Source: Owenia fusiformis
Taxonomy: Eukaryota > Annelida > Polychaeta > Sabellida > Oweniidae
Direction of reading: 5' to 3'
Assembly: GCA_903813345.2 (NCBI GenBank)
Contig: CAIIXF020000011.1
Coordinates: 18,771,754 to 18,835,753, forward strand
Length of the DNA: 64,000 nucleotides
Part shown: piece by piece, positions 25,501 to 40,500 of the stretch
How positions within the stretch are numbered: position 1 is the stretch's first letter
Layout: every line of letters starts with the position of its first letter
Made by a program: the position numbers and the translations under genes
Notes under the pieces: generated by a model
The model's input: the letters and a program-made list of their open reading frames with translations, nothing else
Databases searched by the model: none
Told to the model about the DNA's origin: nothing

Positions 25501-28500
25501 TTGATTTTGGACTTACTGAGTAAAGAATAGACCCCATAGTAATTATTATTGATTTATATGTCATGTGGGAATGTATCTAAAACTCATCGACTTCGCCTAC
25601 CTTAATCTCGCCATGTACATGTATTTTCTGATTGCACTCCCATTTTGAATGGTGGCATATTTTTCTGTCGTTTTCTTTTAACAGTGACATCCTTAATGCA
25701 TGTTCAGTACAATATTACCTTCCTTCCCAGCCCTGTTTTACTGACAGTAATTGAAGGTTAAGTATTTTTTCTTTTTAAAAGTAACTTGGTATTTGGAAGA
25801 AATTCTATGTTCAACAAGCAAGGCAAAACTTAATTTCTCCTCTGGCCTTTTGGTATTTCAGAGAATGTTTGTTTTTGAAGAAATGTTTTTATCTCAGAAA
25901 AATCTGAAATGTTAAAAACAATAAACAATTGTCATGTCATTATACAATATTTAAATAAATATATATACATGTAGTACTATATATTTATATTAAATAAATA
26001 AATTAATTAATTAATGTTCACTAATATTGTGCTCTGTGTTTACACCCCCTCCCCCCTCATTCTTAATTGTCTGTTCTCATTCTCAATCTTAAGTGGTTGA
26101 GGAAATGAGAAAGGAGGGGGGTTCTGAGGCTTGATAAATGACTTAAACCACCATAGAAATTTGATTCAAAGATTTATTTCCTCGATGTCAAATAATATTG
26201 GTTTGTCCTCACAGTTATAAGATGATAATGTCAGCTGAGACATCTATCATGTTGATATGAACACGGAGTGTGTCAAATTGAACATTTATCAAATGCCAAT
26301 ATTGACATCCATACTGTGTATTTCCTCAAATCTCAGTGCTTAGAAAATCTATATCATTTACATTAGTCTGACTTAACTCAAATCTCTCTACCAAACATAG
26401 CACTTTGTAAATAAGGAACATGCACCAAAGTCAAATTCATTACTATTCTAACTTTCAGGTATTTCTAGTGCCCTTTTATAAGCAATTGGTGTGTAAAAAT
26501 TGAGTGTTATAAATATTATCGCTTATTGCTTTCTCTGGTCTAAGATTTATTTGCAATTATGGTTTTATTATGTTCCATAGAATCACATTTCTCGTAGATT
26601 TCCAGAAAATCAATTTTTGAGTTAATAAAAGTGTTATTGACACCTTTAGGTAGAAAAAGGTCAATGGGATTATGTCCTTTCAAAGTATATTGCATATTTC
26701 TTTAAAGAATTCTATATTTAAGAACAAAAATCTAACAATTGATTTTTCGGAAGAAAACTCGCCACTGGGTCGTAAAATTATCTTGACATTCCTGATTTGT
26801 CATAAATTGGTTTCTCATTATGATGTCATAATTGCATTGGTAACAATAAGGGATTAGATTATTTCTCAGTTTACTTCAGATTAAGTTATTTACCCCTTGT
26901 GCAGTACTCTGGTCCTTAGCATCCTCTCATTGTTTTTACGCAAAAAGGCAACATACATGTACACTATTTTAATAGGGATTTCAAAGTGGGAGCATTTTAC
27001 CCTTTTATATTGACCTTTGTCCTATTTAATTTTATTAATCCTGAAAACATCTTCCAACATTCAATAGAAAAATCTATCAATGTTCAGAATGAATTATGTA
27101 CAAATTGATAAACCTGAAATAGAAGAAACATGTTGGTGTGCCTTTCTTAATTCAAAAATTTTGTAATTCCTCACTTATGAAATCATAAATGTAATTTACC
27201 CCCTCCCTTACTCTTGAAAATTGGCTAAATATCCATGTTTATGCTTTATTTCCAATTAAGAAATTAGAACAATCTTCAATGAGTTAATCTAACAGCTAAA
27301 ATAAGTCCTGTATATAAACAAGAAGAACATAACGGTTTTGTGAAACTCATAACTGAGTTGCCTTTTAAATAAGTTCACATCTGAGCACTCTCCCAGTTGT
27401 ATGCAACACTACAATGAAATATTTGGACAACTCTGGGTGAAATGAGTTTTCTTAGGACAAACTGAGATATCTGTAGAAAGGTCTTTAATCAGTGAAGTGG
27501 AAGCAGACTAAACTAATACATAAATCTAATCTTAACCAACTGGAATAATATTTATTAAGTAATGTAACCATGACCAGTTATCCTTACAAAATTCCAAACA
27601 TTTTCATTGAATTTTCCAACAAATTGAACATTGAACAAAATTTGGGTGGGTGGTGTATATATCAATGTTGACTTCATATTAATTCATCCCTGTTGTAATA
27701 TGTTTCCGTGGTTTTTAGAAGGCATAGGACTGGTATATTAAATTGTATAAAAGAGAAGTTGAGGAATGTTTTAGGAATGTGTTATTGGGTCATATTGATT
27801 GATTTTGCTAATATCTGAGTCCCTTTTGATTATTGCATATATAATCTCATATTTTCATAATGAAAATGGTAAACATGAATTTTCTACACTAAATCGATTG
27901 TAAAATGTTTAATTTGGAGATTGGAGTTTATTCTTTTAGTTAACATGTACCATGTGCTTTCAAAATGTTTTTATTCTCTGGAAGTAACATCATCTTACGC
28001 ATCAAAAGGGTTTCGATAAATTACCTTACATAAAATACAATCACAATGGCTGAGGTCACTCTCAAGATATTGTTAAGTACATAGAATTTACGAGAAATTA
28101 ATATAAAAATACAAACTGATTTCATTGGTACTCAAAACTTCTGGTATTTCCAAAGAAAAATCAAGGAAATTAGATGATCGCGATGAAATTTTTTGATAGG
28201 TCTCTTGTATTTGTATAGTCAGTTACAGGAAACCTTGTATAAACTAGATATCATATTCTGAAAGATTTTTTATGCTGAGGCATTACCTGGATGTGTCTGA
28301 AGATTCATCTTCTAATGAAAACATAAGAAAAGTAACATTTGCATATCTTCACCTAAGAGGAAAAAACGATTTATGAGAGTTATTGATGATTTTTCAGTTG
28401 GAGCTGAAATTAGTATTAGTTATGGATTATAAGTGGGATTATCATCTTTAAAAGATCAATTAGTGCATTAATCTGTTAATCTCTGATCTCACAACATGGG

Positions 28501-31500
28501 TGCTCAGAGAAAGAACACAAGATCAAAAAACTTAAATAACAGAGGATAACACAGGATAACGATATTACCCCAGGGACTATTCATGTATCTTATTATCAAC
28601 TACACAAAATGAACAGGAGTTATCAATTCATTACATAAATCCCTATCGGCTTTTTACCATGTTAAACTATTGCGGAAGCAGGGAAGGATTAATTCATCTA
28701 AGATTGAATAACAAATAATTTGTCATCTAGGTTCATTTTGACACTTGTTTTGAATTCTCGTAGTTAGCAGAATCTGTTAACATTACATTTTTCAAAATTT
28801 AAATCATGGATAGACACCAACATATAAAGGTAGAGAAGCATGGTATTTCACATTTTTTTACATGGTATTTCACATTTTCCCACATTTCTTATGCGGTATT
28901 TCACATATCCTCACATATTCACTTTTTGTAAGAGACAATTAGGTGATAGATTTTGATTCCATTCTCAATGATTTGCTCATGAAAACTAAGTAAATGAAAA
29001 TAACTCTGACATTTGGGTATATTCATTTCATTTTTATGAGGCAAGACATAGTTAGATTTCATTTTTATGAGGCAAGACATAGTTAGATTTCATTTTTATG
29101 AGGCAAGACATAGTTAGATTTCATTTTTATGAGGCAAGACATAGTTAGATTTCATTTTTATGAGGCAAGACATAGTTAGATTTCATTTTATGAGGCATAT
29201 GTAATACTTTTAAGGAGCTAAGATTTCTTTTTGATGAGGCAGTATACCAATGTAGATGGAAAAACACGGAAAGATGGAAAGACAATGATATCATTATAAT
29301 ATACAGCTTTCATTTTTCAATGGAAATGAAAAATCTGTGGCCGTCATAGACATATAGAGAACAAATGTTATACTATTGACCCCTTCATAGGTAGACAATA
29401 CCCCCGTGTGGCCAAACAGAATGTAGTATTTAAATGTACAATTATTTATATTCTACTTTCAGACTATGCAACTAGAACTGAACGACCTGCGTAGTCAAGT
29501 TGATGAAGTTCGAGACAAAGCATTGGATCTGATGAACAAAAACGAGAAATATCAACGTATCGTAGAGCCTGAGTTGACCCACATGAACGAACGCTGGGAG
29601 GATGTGTCCAATACCATCAGGGAGCGTGTAAAGAGCAGCCAGGTGCATGAGACTGTGAATACAGTAGTCCTGAATGATGAAGAGCTGGAGGAAAGACTTG
29701 AAAGAGCCTCTGATGCAGTTGCCCTGCTTGACTCTAATAAAAAGGTACTCCAAACATATTTATTTATTTATTATTTAGACGTACACTTTTATATCAGTGG
29801 CACACTAAAAATATTTAGGTGCGTCTACAGTCAAAATACATACATGATCATTAAAATATCTAAAATAGTTCTTATAAGTCAGGAAAATCATATGAAAATG
29901 ATATCAGTCTTCATGTGTATTTTAGGCTTTTCTCTCTAAAGTTCAAATGAATTTCCTAATTTTCTTGCATTTCTGTACAATTAAGAGTGTTATCTACATG
30001 CCTGTCTTGTTTTATTCTTTGCAAATTGGTCTTTAATCCTCAATGTTTACTTTGCTTTTTAAAACATCACCTTCCTTATAGAGATAAATTCTCAAAATAA
30101 AACTGATGATAGAATTTTGAGAAATGCGTGTCGGGAGGAACTGAAGCATAAAATTACCACATGGATTGATTACATCAGATATCTAGATTCAAGATTCAGT
30201 TTACAAAACATCAGTAGTACTGTTAGTGACCTCTTTTTCAAGAGATGGAAAACACTTGAACTCAGGGGTCTTGATTATTTATAATCTGCAACATCTTTGT
30301 AACCCTGTCATTGGCGAGTGAAAATGGTCTGTTGCCTGCTGCTAATGAGACCCCTGACCCATTTAAGAAACTTAACCATTCAATAAGTGCCATATACTCT
30401 ACTTATAGGGAGAAGAATTGTCTCAACTACAGCAAGAGGTCCAAATACTAGTTGTTCATGGGGAACAATTGGTGAGAGACATAGAAAAAGATGATCCACA
30501 GAAAGCTGCAGCTATAGAACAGAAGCTACATTTACTCAAGGTGAGCTGGAGAAGTACAGTAAAACCTGTAGATTTGAACACTTCTTAATCTGGACACTTT
30601 TTCATTTTTTTTTCATTATTAAGATAAATTTTTTTCATTACAAGATATAAAATTATACATCCCTTCAATCGCCCACTTTTTCAGTCGTATTCTTAAATCT
30701 GCCATAGGCTTCCACGAGAAAAACCTTGAAATGTGAACATCTTCTGTTTTGTACACTTTTGGCTGATCCCAGTAGCAATCAAATTAGACAAGTTTTATTA
30801 TAGCTAGACTTTGAAACTTTTTGGAATCCAGGCATTTACATTTTATAGAAAATACCACTCAAAAGATGTAATACACTGTATCAATATCTGTTGAGAAAAA
30901 CAGTTCTGAGATCTGAAGAGACTGCTATGCCATCTATATGATACTATATCTCTTGATAATAATGCTTCTCATGAATATAAAAATACCTCATTGTTACATT
31001 CATTTGTCAGTCTGTCTATTTTCAACATTAGTAATATCATAACTTGATGAAGCATTCAACTTTGACAACAACACTTACAGCTTATTCTTGTACTTGTAGA
31101 GTCGCTGGGGCAATCTTTGTGTATCAGAGACCATTGTTACCACAGAGACCATCATCACATCTGAATCTACCCAACCTGAATCTACCGCAATAAGAACTTC
31201 AGACATCACACAAAATGCTGGTGTTACAGACAATATAGAAAGTAGAAAAACATTGCAATATACCGAGGAAGTTAAACCAGAAACTATTGAAACACAAATT
31301 GAAACAGTTGTTGAATCTAAGAAGCAAGAACCTGAGAAGACTGAACTGAAGGTGCAACAATTGACTGTATGGTTAACAGAGTTTGAGACCAGGTTCTACC
31401 AAGTCAGGCATAACCCAGCAGCATTAGCGGTAAGTTAGTAAAAAGTGTTACCAACCCAGAGGATATTTAGATCAGACTAAAGAGACAAGTACAGATGTAA

Positions 31501-34500
31501 GATATTAACAGTTCGAGACAGTGTATTTTACAAAAACTATCCAAATAAAACCAACTTGCATTTTTATTTCACCACCAAAAAAAGGTGACATATATTTTTG
31601 TTATGGCCTCCATTTTTTGTGATGGGGTTTAGCCTCTGTAACAAATGGTAGGTGGTGACATTTTGTATGTTAACGCCTTGTTATTATTATTCACATGAGT
31701 GGTGCGTAAAAAGTACTGCAAAACAAGAGAAAATTCAGACCAGATAGACTATACTTAGAACAAATGTAAGATATTTAATAGAACAAGACAGTGCATTTAT
31801 AAAAAAGATATCCAAATAAAGCCAGCTCACATTTTTATACCAGAATGTTCATTTTAAAATGAAATTCAGAAGAGACACAATTATCTCAAATAGGACTGTT
31901 TTAAAAAAATTATAATCTGTAAAAATATCTCACAACGGGTACATTAGCATTAAGGATAAGCATTTCTAAAATATATCCATGGTTTACCAGTTCTCCATTT
32001 GATGGGATTTTTGAACATTTTCATAAAAAAAATTAAACATTGCTTGAAGCTCTGATTAATGGATGAAAATTGTTTTATTTACAAGGTTGAGGATGAATTA
32101 TATTGCAAAGGTCAAGGTAACAAATAACTGAGAGGCATGCATACATTTATTTGTATTTAATACACACAGAATGTCATGTAGTCAGTTTTAATTCAGTGTG
32201 ACATTTTGGTAGATTCAATATTCAAGTTACAGGCTAAACAATTTTTTTAATGTATTTTGACTCATGTGTATATAAACACATATTCAGCTGCTCATGTTAC
32301 ATAGCTCATAGACATTTTCTCTATTCTTGAATTCAGTGGTATACATCAAACTCATTGAGTTTTTTATGATATGATAAATTTCATCTAACTTCCACATATG
32401 TACTGTACAAAATTAATTTTCTTTTGAATTTATCACCATTATTTAGTGAACTGACCCATATGCATGTATTTGACATAGATACATGTTCCCCTATATAACT
32501 ATGCCATTTCCACTCTGTGAGCCTATGAAATAATATGAGCTTTTGGAATCACATACTCCCTTTTATTAGCTATAAATGCCATAATAATTCGAATGAATAT
32601 AGAAGTTATTGTCATCATATATATACATAGACCTGCATCTGTATGTAGTGTTATATAAAAAGTTGAATTAATAGAGACACCGTGCATCTAGATGCTTATC
32701 AAAGGTAAGTGTCAAACATCACTCCCTTTCAAATCAGTAATATATACCACTTTTATATTCCACACGTCTGTATTTTAGATCTAACAGGAATGAAATGAAA
32801 TATCAATAAAAAGATTTTGATAGACAGCAACTTGAAGAATAAATATTTCAATATGTCATGTTTATTTTCTTGTACAGTTAAAATGAGTATTTGAAAGATT
32901 TGAATGGTTCACAAAATGATTTGAAAGGTACTTTTATATCTTTCCAGTGGTCGTGATTATTCACATATCTATATGCAAATATTAAAATAAAAAACATAAA
33001 CATTTGGGAACATGTTAAACTCTCAAACACTTTAAATGCTCACTCTAGAGCAGTGGGAGGATGTTACGAGATAATCACAAGATAACAAAATTAAAAATAT
33101 TTTTACGAACTTTTTTTAACCCAAAATCATGATTAGCAGTTTGTCAAATAAAAACATCATTCTTTATGACATTTTATGCTCTAAACTTAGGAGGATTTAA
33201 CAAAAAAATAATCAAATAAAAAATAATCAAATAAATAAACTGTAAAATCACAGATAGAGCATAGAGTATAATTGGATTTAGACAAGAATAGGATTTCGCA
33301 GATTCGGTATTCTTCAATGATGTAACATGATAGTGTTATGCTATTGTAGTCTATAATCAGTGAGGATTTAAAGTTGACAATGCTTGGAAATGACATAGTA
33401 GAGCTCTTTTATTATATTTATCATGGCATTTTGCTATTTATTATAGCAATACACCTGATCACTCATGTAAGTCAGTCATCTGAGAGGACACTTGTATTAT
33501 AGAAAGCAGGACATACACTTTTTAACTCAGTTTTGTGTTTTTTCTTTTAAATATTAAGTAAATGCCAGAATGTTAATACATGTATAGGCTAAAAAGATGA
33601 ATGCCTTGTTAGGAGAGGTACCAGCCAAGAAGTGTTATGATAGCTCTACATAGCATCTTGCCTGGTGTGATGTCATAAGGTTATGTTGTGATGCCATGAA
33701 GGTTCTTCTAAATATGAAAAAAAACTTTCGAAAATTTTTTGAAATCTTAAAGAACGTTTCAGATACCAGATTTTGATAACATTGAGTAAGACTACAATAG
33801 TTATTAAAAAGTTATTAAAGTTATTTAAAATTTACAATTGAGCCTTTCAGCACTTATGTCACTTTTTGTTTTATTTCAGGTTCTGAAAGAAGAACTAAAG
33901 AGTCATGAGAAAGAACTAGATGAGGCTTCAAGCTCCTCCCAGAATGCATCATTCTCTAATAGGTGGCGTGAGTTACAGGCTCAGGTCCGACAACCTTCTG
34001 GTGATGATGTCACTATGGAGACTTCCATTTCCACAGAGAGCTCTATTCCTGTTGCCATGGAAATGGAGAGTTCTCCAACAACAACAGTTTCAGGAGATAG
34101 CTCCATGACAAAGACTGTTGTTACCACAGTCGTTGAGACACTGACACATGTGAATGATGACTCTGAGACACCTGTGAAAGTTGAAGAATTAGAAACTTCA
34201 TTAGATACAACTGATTATGAGACACAATTGGACACTCTTGAGACACAATTGGATACCATAGAAACAAGTGAAGATCCCTTCGAGTCAGATTTAATTGTAG
34301 AAACTACGCAAACAGTTGTTGCAAATGAGCCAACACTGAACACAACCAAATCAAAAACAGACACCTCTGAAACTAAAATGGACACTTCTGAAGTGCATGC
34401 ATCCAGTTCTGAGTCACAAAATGTTGAGACATCTACTTCAAGTAGGACAGTTACAACCACTGTTGGTGAGACTGTCACTCATGTAGTTAAAGCGGATGAA

Positions 34501-37500
34501 TCTAATGCTGTGATTGAAAAGTCTATAACTGAGACTGAGGAAGCCAGCAGAGACACCAATGCAGTGATTGAGAGGCTAGAAGGAGTCATTAACGCTGTGA
34601 AAGATATTGATCACCAACTAGAGACTGTTGTTGTCGATGTGAAAGATGATGAGCGCAGTTCACTGGAGGTTAGTGTAAAAATTTTTTTTAATGTATATTA
34701 TTTATTAATTTTATGAAGAATGATTGTACAGGCTTTGGTGGTTGGCCAATATCATAATCAGTTACTTTCATAAAACTGTCATTACATGATTTATTTTTGT
34801 CCATGAATGCTTCTTCTCTTTTCATTTCTCGTTTTCATCCTTAATGCTTTTCAAATGGATGAAGGTTGCATGAGAAAAAAAACTGTACATGTTATTGGAT
34901 ACTTTCCTGTTAAGATACTGGGCGTATAATTATGACATCTTTTGAATTGCTATTAAATGATCAGACATATATTCTGTTTTTCAATATTCGTAAATTGTCT
35001 TATATTTATGTTTATGTTTATATTTATTTCCTTTTTTAAATTCACACAAATATACAATGCATGAGTGGGTGACACTTAAAAAGTGTATATATTCCCAACA
35101 AATTTTTACAATGAAAGTTGTGTGTTGTCATACCTGTTAAAGTGCAGTTGGGGACTTGTCTTTGCATTCAACCATACAAATGATATACTTCTGGGGTTCC
35201 ATATCATTTATCTTCATGAATGATGTATTTGGAATTGATTATGCCTGGTTGCATCAGTTTTACATATAACCACTTTGTTATAGTCTCTGATTTTTTATGG
35301 ATGGCATTTGGTGGTTTATATTTGGCGGTTGGCCTCTGTAAAAAGGCAGTTGGTGAGATTTTGCAGTAATCTGTATTTTCTACATACTCTCCATGTTCTT
35401 GGTTTATGATGAGAAACCCCTGCACATATATTCCCCTTGTGTTTCATCAGATTTAAGAACACTTAAACAGTCTCCAAACACAAGGAGATTGTTTAATATG
35501 AAGATGTTTAAACCAGTGATTGATGCTTAATATTACCCCCTGGCCATGAGATAAGATGTTTCAGGTGAAGTGTTGATGTTTAAACTTCACTCCTGATCGA
35601 ACACATCCTACCTATAGGTGATATTATTGCATATGCCTTGAATGTAAATGTATTTGATGACCTTTACTTGTAAGTTAATGTTGAGTGTTAAGCTTGCTAT
35701 TGGTATGAATCTCTGTTTTTGATTGGGCAATTGTTGCAGGCTTTAAAACAATGGAAGGTGTTATTTAATTTCATCTTTTTGCCTCATTTGATTTTTCATC
35801 AAGGTCTTGAGTTGGTCTAATATGACGCCATGAACATTCCTTTTACATTTGCTTTGAATCTTCAGATTAAAAGAATACAGTTGTTAAATAGTTTCAGATA
35901 ATACTAATTATAAAGAGGATTAAGTAAGCCAGAATTCAAAAGTGAACCTAATGTAAAGATGAAACTCTGAATTCTGGGTTATATCCCTCTGTTGATGATA
36001 TAGTAATTTATTGTTGTTCCTTTGTCACCTAGGAGACCAAGGATGTCCTAGACACCATGCAACCATCAGTGGAGTGTGTCATATCTGAAGCAGAGGAGGT
36101 TATACAAGAGGGGAGCAATCCCAGCATTCCTCGCATACAACACCTTAGTCAACAGCTGAAGACACAGTGGAGTACTCTGGAGTCCAGCTATACACAGACT
36201 CAACTGTGAGTACAATTATACTTCTTTTTATTACTCTTATATGTTGATACTACATATACTCGTATGGGTCATTTTACAGGTTTTTACATATGTACAGTAT
36301 AATGGTTACTTTTTTTTTGTGATATCATTGAAAAGAAACCTGTATCAACATTATGAGATTATCTTTAGCAGAATCTCCCTTTATAATGAATAACTTATAA
36401 TAGCACTATGGAAGCATTCACTGTTATCAGTTAACTCCGATAAGATAATGGGTCACTCCAAGAAAACTTTACTTCTATATAATATTGTAGTCAGTTTGCA
36501 CACTCACAACAAATTAGGTTTGAACAAATATGTTCAAAGTATGTTGAATACATATACCTACAAGGTATAATGTGAATCTATAAATCCAGTAGAACGTTAG
36601 TTATTATTGGAAATAGGAACTTAGGGGACCCGTAGATCCTCACAATGAAATGTTTGGTGATGTTATTGAAATGGTCCCTTAGAGACAACTATTAGGAAAT
36701 GCTGATTTTCCCAGATCTTTCCAGTTTACCTCAGGATTAGGTTTATAGAGAAAACAATTGATGTTTAGTCAGACAACAATAATTGTTTGTTTAGTTTTAG
36801 ACAAACTGAAAACTATTTGCTTTGATACATACCACTGTAGCTTAATGGACCTATATCATATCCCACCTGTGTTGGACCTTAATGAAATTGCCACCTGTAA
36901 AATACTGCCCATCGCCCAATCCCATCTTCCTACTTATTGCTTCTTGTATTCAAAGTTACAATTTGTTGAGAGTGGGATTGCAACATTCATTTTCTTTTTC
37001 ATTAGTCTTTGTGTCCAGTAACCCCCACTCCCTCCCTATACGTTGGAATATGTGGTATAGGTTATATGATATAAGATGACTGTGCTATTATCTTGTAAAT
37101 GACTGGGTAGATGGGAGGAGGTTTCTTGACTCGCAGTTCTTCATTTGAAATTAATTGACAATATATTCATCCCTGTGTCTCTGAGACTGTTACACAAACT
37201 GATGATATACATTATGTGTCATCTTTGGCCCTAGAGTAATTCATTGCATTTTATGAGCTGGTATGAAAACAGAGAAGGACCAATCTTGAAGGATGATTAC
37301 ATGTACAAGTGATTGCTTCTCATATAGTATTACTTGACAAATAAAGCAGGGAATCCTTGAGATATCGACCTTAATAATTGATTTGAGTGTTTCGAGATTA
37401 TTTAATTTTTAAAGCAAGGAAATCTCTGATTATGATTCATATAATTAGACACTTTTCACTTAGTCAAATAAACACATAAATTCATATTAAGAATGAACTA

Positions 37501-40500
37501 GAAATAGTAATCAATAAAAAATCTGAAAACAGTAATATTAATTGAATCTTAATAAATTGAGAAAAATGTCTTCTTTTTTTCTTTTATTCTTTATTTCTAC
37601 CCACACTTGTGAGCATAAAATAGTACATATACATACAATGATAATACAGTTTAGTTTAATTCACTACCACCAATAATCTTCATCAATTTACTTAATTGCA
37701 CAGAATATTTAATAATCTGAAAGCCCATTGTGCATTTTGCACATATCCTTCATGTTCAGTATAATGGAAATAAAGTTGATACTCAGTTGATGATTAAAAT
37801 AACGTGGCTAATAATGCTTAAAGCACAGCCACCTGCACATGTATTATTGTATTGTATTCTTTGTACAAATGAATAACTTAATAAAAAAATGCTTAAAATA
37901 TGAATCAAACATACAAGATGCTGTGACAACCTCCAATCAATTTACAATTTTTATCGCACTTTGAAAATCCATTCTACTTGATATTATTACAGATGCAAGA
38001 GCAGTCTTAATGAAATGATGGCCATTTTTCTTGATTCAAAGTGTGATATTTATCAGTGGGTGTCTTGTTAGCCATGTTTTGTATTACAGTTGACACTATT
38101 GGAATGAACGGAATCCCATATGTATTATCTTGGCCATCATATCTTATTACCCCACTGTCTATCAACTCATCTGGGTATAGAACACTGAACTCCCCGAGAG
38201 TGTAATATACAAGTTTTGAACCAGGTTTACATATGTTTGCAGCAGATTTGATCATATTCTTGATTTTGCCAGGTTCTTTCGTCATATATGGTATGACAGT
38301 TGAAAAATTGATACTGTCAAACATCTGACAATCTTTCCGGGATTCATTCTCATCAACGCTATCAATGTATTCTGCTATATCTGCTTCAATCCATGTAATT
38401 CTGTCAAGACGCTCTTTTATGTATTCATAATTTCCTTCTCTGAGATACAAAGGCATTAGATATTTACCGCTAATATCCCCTGTTAGAAGTGGTTCTAAGA
38501 ACTCGTTTTTGTTGTTTGGGACATTTCTGATCACTCTGTTGTATTGGTGAAGACATGCTGTTGTAATATCAATCTCCTCTATTAAGTCACGCATTGGACC
38601 AATCATCAGGTCTCGCATGCTCTTATAAGCAATGCGCCATTGTTCCGTGTCCCAAATTGCATCATGGAAGTGGACCTGTTCCTTCATGTTATCCCCTAAA
38701 GCTAGGTACCTCTCTATCATTGCTTTATTGTGAACTTTAGGCAGCAGTTCATCACTCAGTGTAGCAACCAGTTTGTTAAATTCTCCACAATAGAAAATCC
38801 CTTCTTTGATGTCTTGCAAAGATTTGTCCCAAAATTCCTTTGTATTAGGCTCAAGAGCCATTCTTATATCTTGGTATATTTTTACTCTCTCAGTCGGATT
38901 GATAGCTTTTCTATTAATACCTATGAATTTACTGAATTCATCTCTAGACAGTAGTTTCATTGCAGTCGCTTGCAGCTTAGAAATATAGATTTGAGGGGGA
39001 AATAGATCCAAAGCTATGACTTGTTGAGGGTCTGCGAGAAGATGGGAGATGGCGTGTGTGCCACTAGCTGCGATTGTTAGAACTTTGTCTCCGGGTTTGA
39101 TTCTCATAACACTGTTGATCTTGCTCATATCAATGCCATTCTAGAATACAGAGATCAAATAGGATGTTTATTGTCTGCTAAATGCTTACTGATAAATCAA
39201 CCCTTTTTTACAAGCTGTATACGAGAAACTGGTGCATACAATTTATTCATTCCTGTGCTTAGATCTATAATTAAATGCATTCACATTTATGATCTAAAGA
39301 TGAAATGACAATGGTGGTCTAAAACTATCATATGTTGAATTGAAAATCCTTTTGACAAATTATGTTTGCAAATAAATCTTTTTCCCATTCTCAGGCGAAC
39401 AATGAATGAATGACGAAGAATGACTTGATTTACCACATACCTGACTAAAAAGGACTCGTTTTCCTTCCTTTTTGCTATGAAGCTGCTTTACTTGAAACAT
39501 ACACGATTGTGCCAGCTTTTTCAAGCGAGATGTTGTACTTATGGGTGCTAGCATTTTTAATTTGTAGATTTTTACTTTCTTCGTACTTGTGAACACTTCC
39601 AAAAATGAACGAGCGTATGACCTCAAGAAAAATAAACAAACCTGAAGATTTGCTTATATGTTATTTTCTTTCAATTGATAAATGTCAATGAGGTACAAAG
39701 GTACAGTTGAATTTAAGTCTGGGATATAATATAAAAATAATTTTTCATAAAATTGTCCTTACCTTTTGCTTTTTTTCAATGAAACATTTTGTATTGAGAG
39801 GATTTAATTCTTATAAATCAAAAAGGAGTCTAATTAGAGGTCAGATATTTTCTGCTGGAACTGTTTGATTTAGATTACGAGGTATCAATAAATAAATAAG
39901 ATCAGAGATTTTTAGTGACCCTTATAAGGATATTGCACAGAAATACCCAAAAAGGCCCCTTAATTGCTGCTTTAAAAAATTTTGGCTGATAATTTTTTGG
40001 GCCAACTTTTTTTCTGGGCCTTCCCAAGGGGGGGGGGTCAAATCCTCTAGTGATACTGCATAGATATAAAAGTGATTGAAAGAGTATTGAGTCATTTTGT
40101 TGCTGAAGAGGTTGCTTGTTATGAATCTATATCTGGAATGTATGACATCATCGCAAAACAGGCCCATTCTAGTAATCTTCAGAAAACATTGGTTATCAGT
40201 GATTTATGAATGATGTGTGGATCAATATTTTACAGACTGCTAAAAATATCATTTCTAGTATGAGAATGTGTTTGCTGTTTTTGGAAGCTTTAAATTGTTT
40301 TTAAAGAGGATGATGATTTTAATATGATTTTAAAGGCCAAGGCAATTTATTTTATGTATAAAAAACGCAACATGTTGATGTAAATATGTTTGGACAAAAT
40401 ATTGAAAATTGTAATGTACTCACATAGTAATAATGTGGTAATAAAGGATACAATACAATAAAGAATTGAACTAAATTACATGTCATAAGTGAAAAAACAT

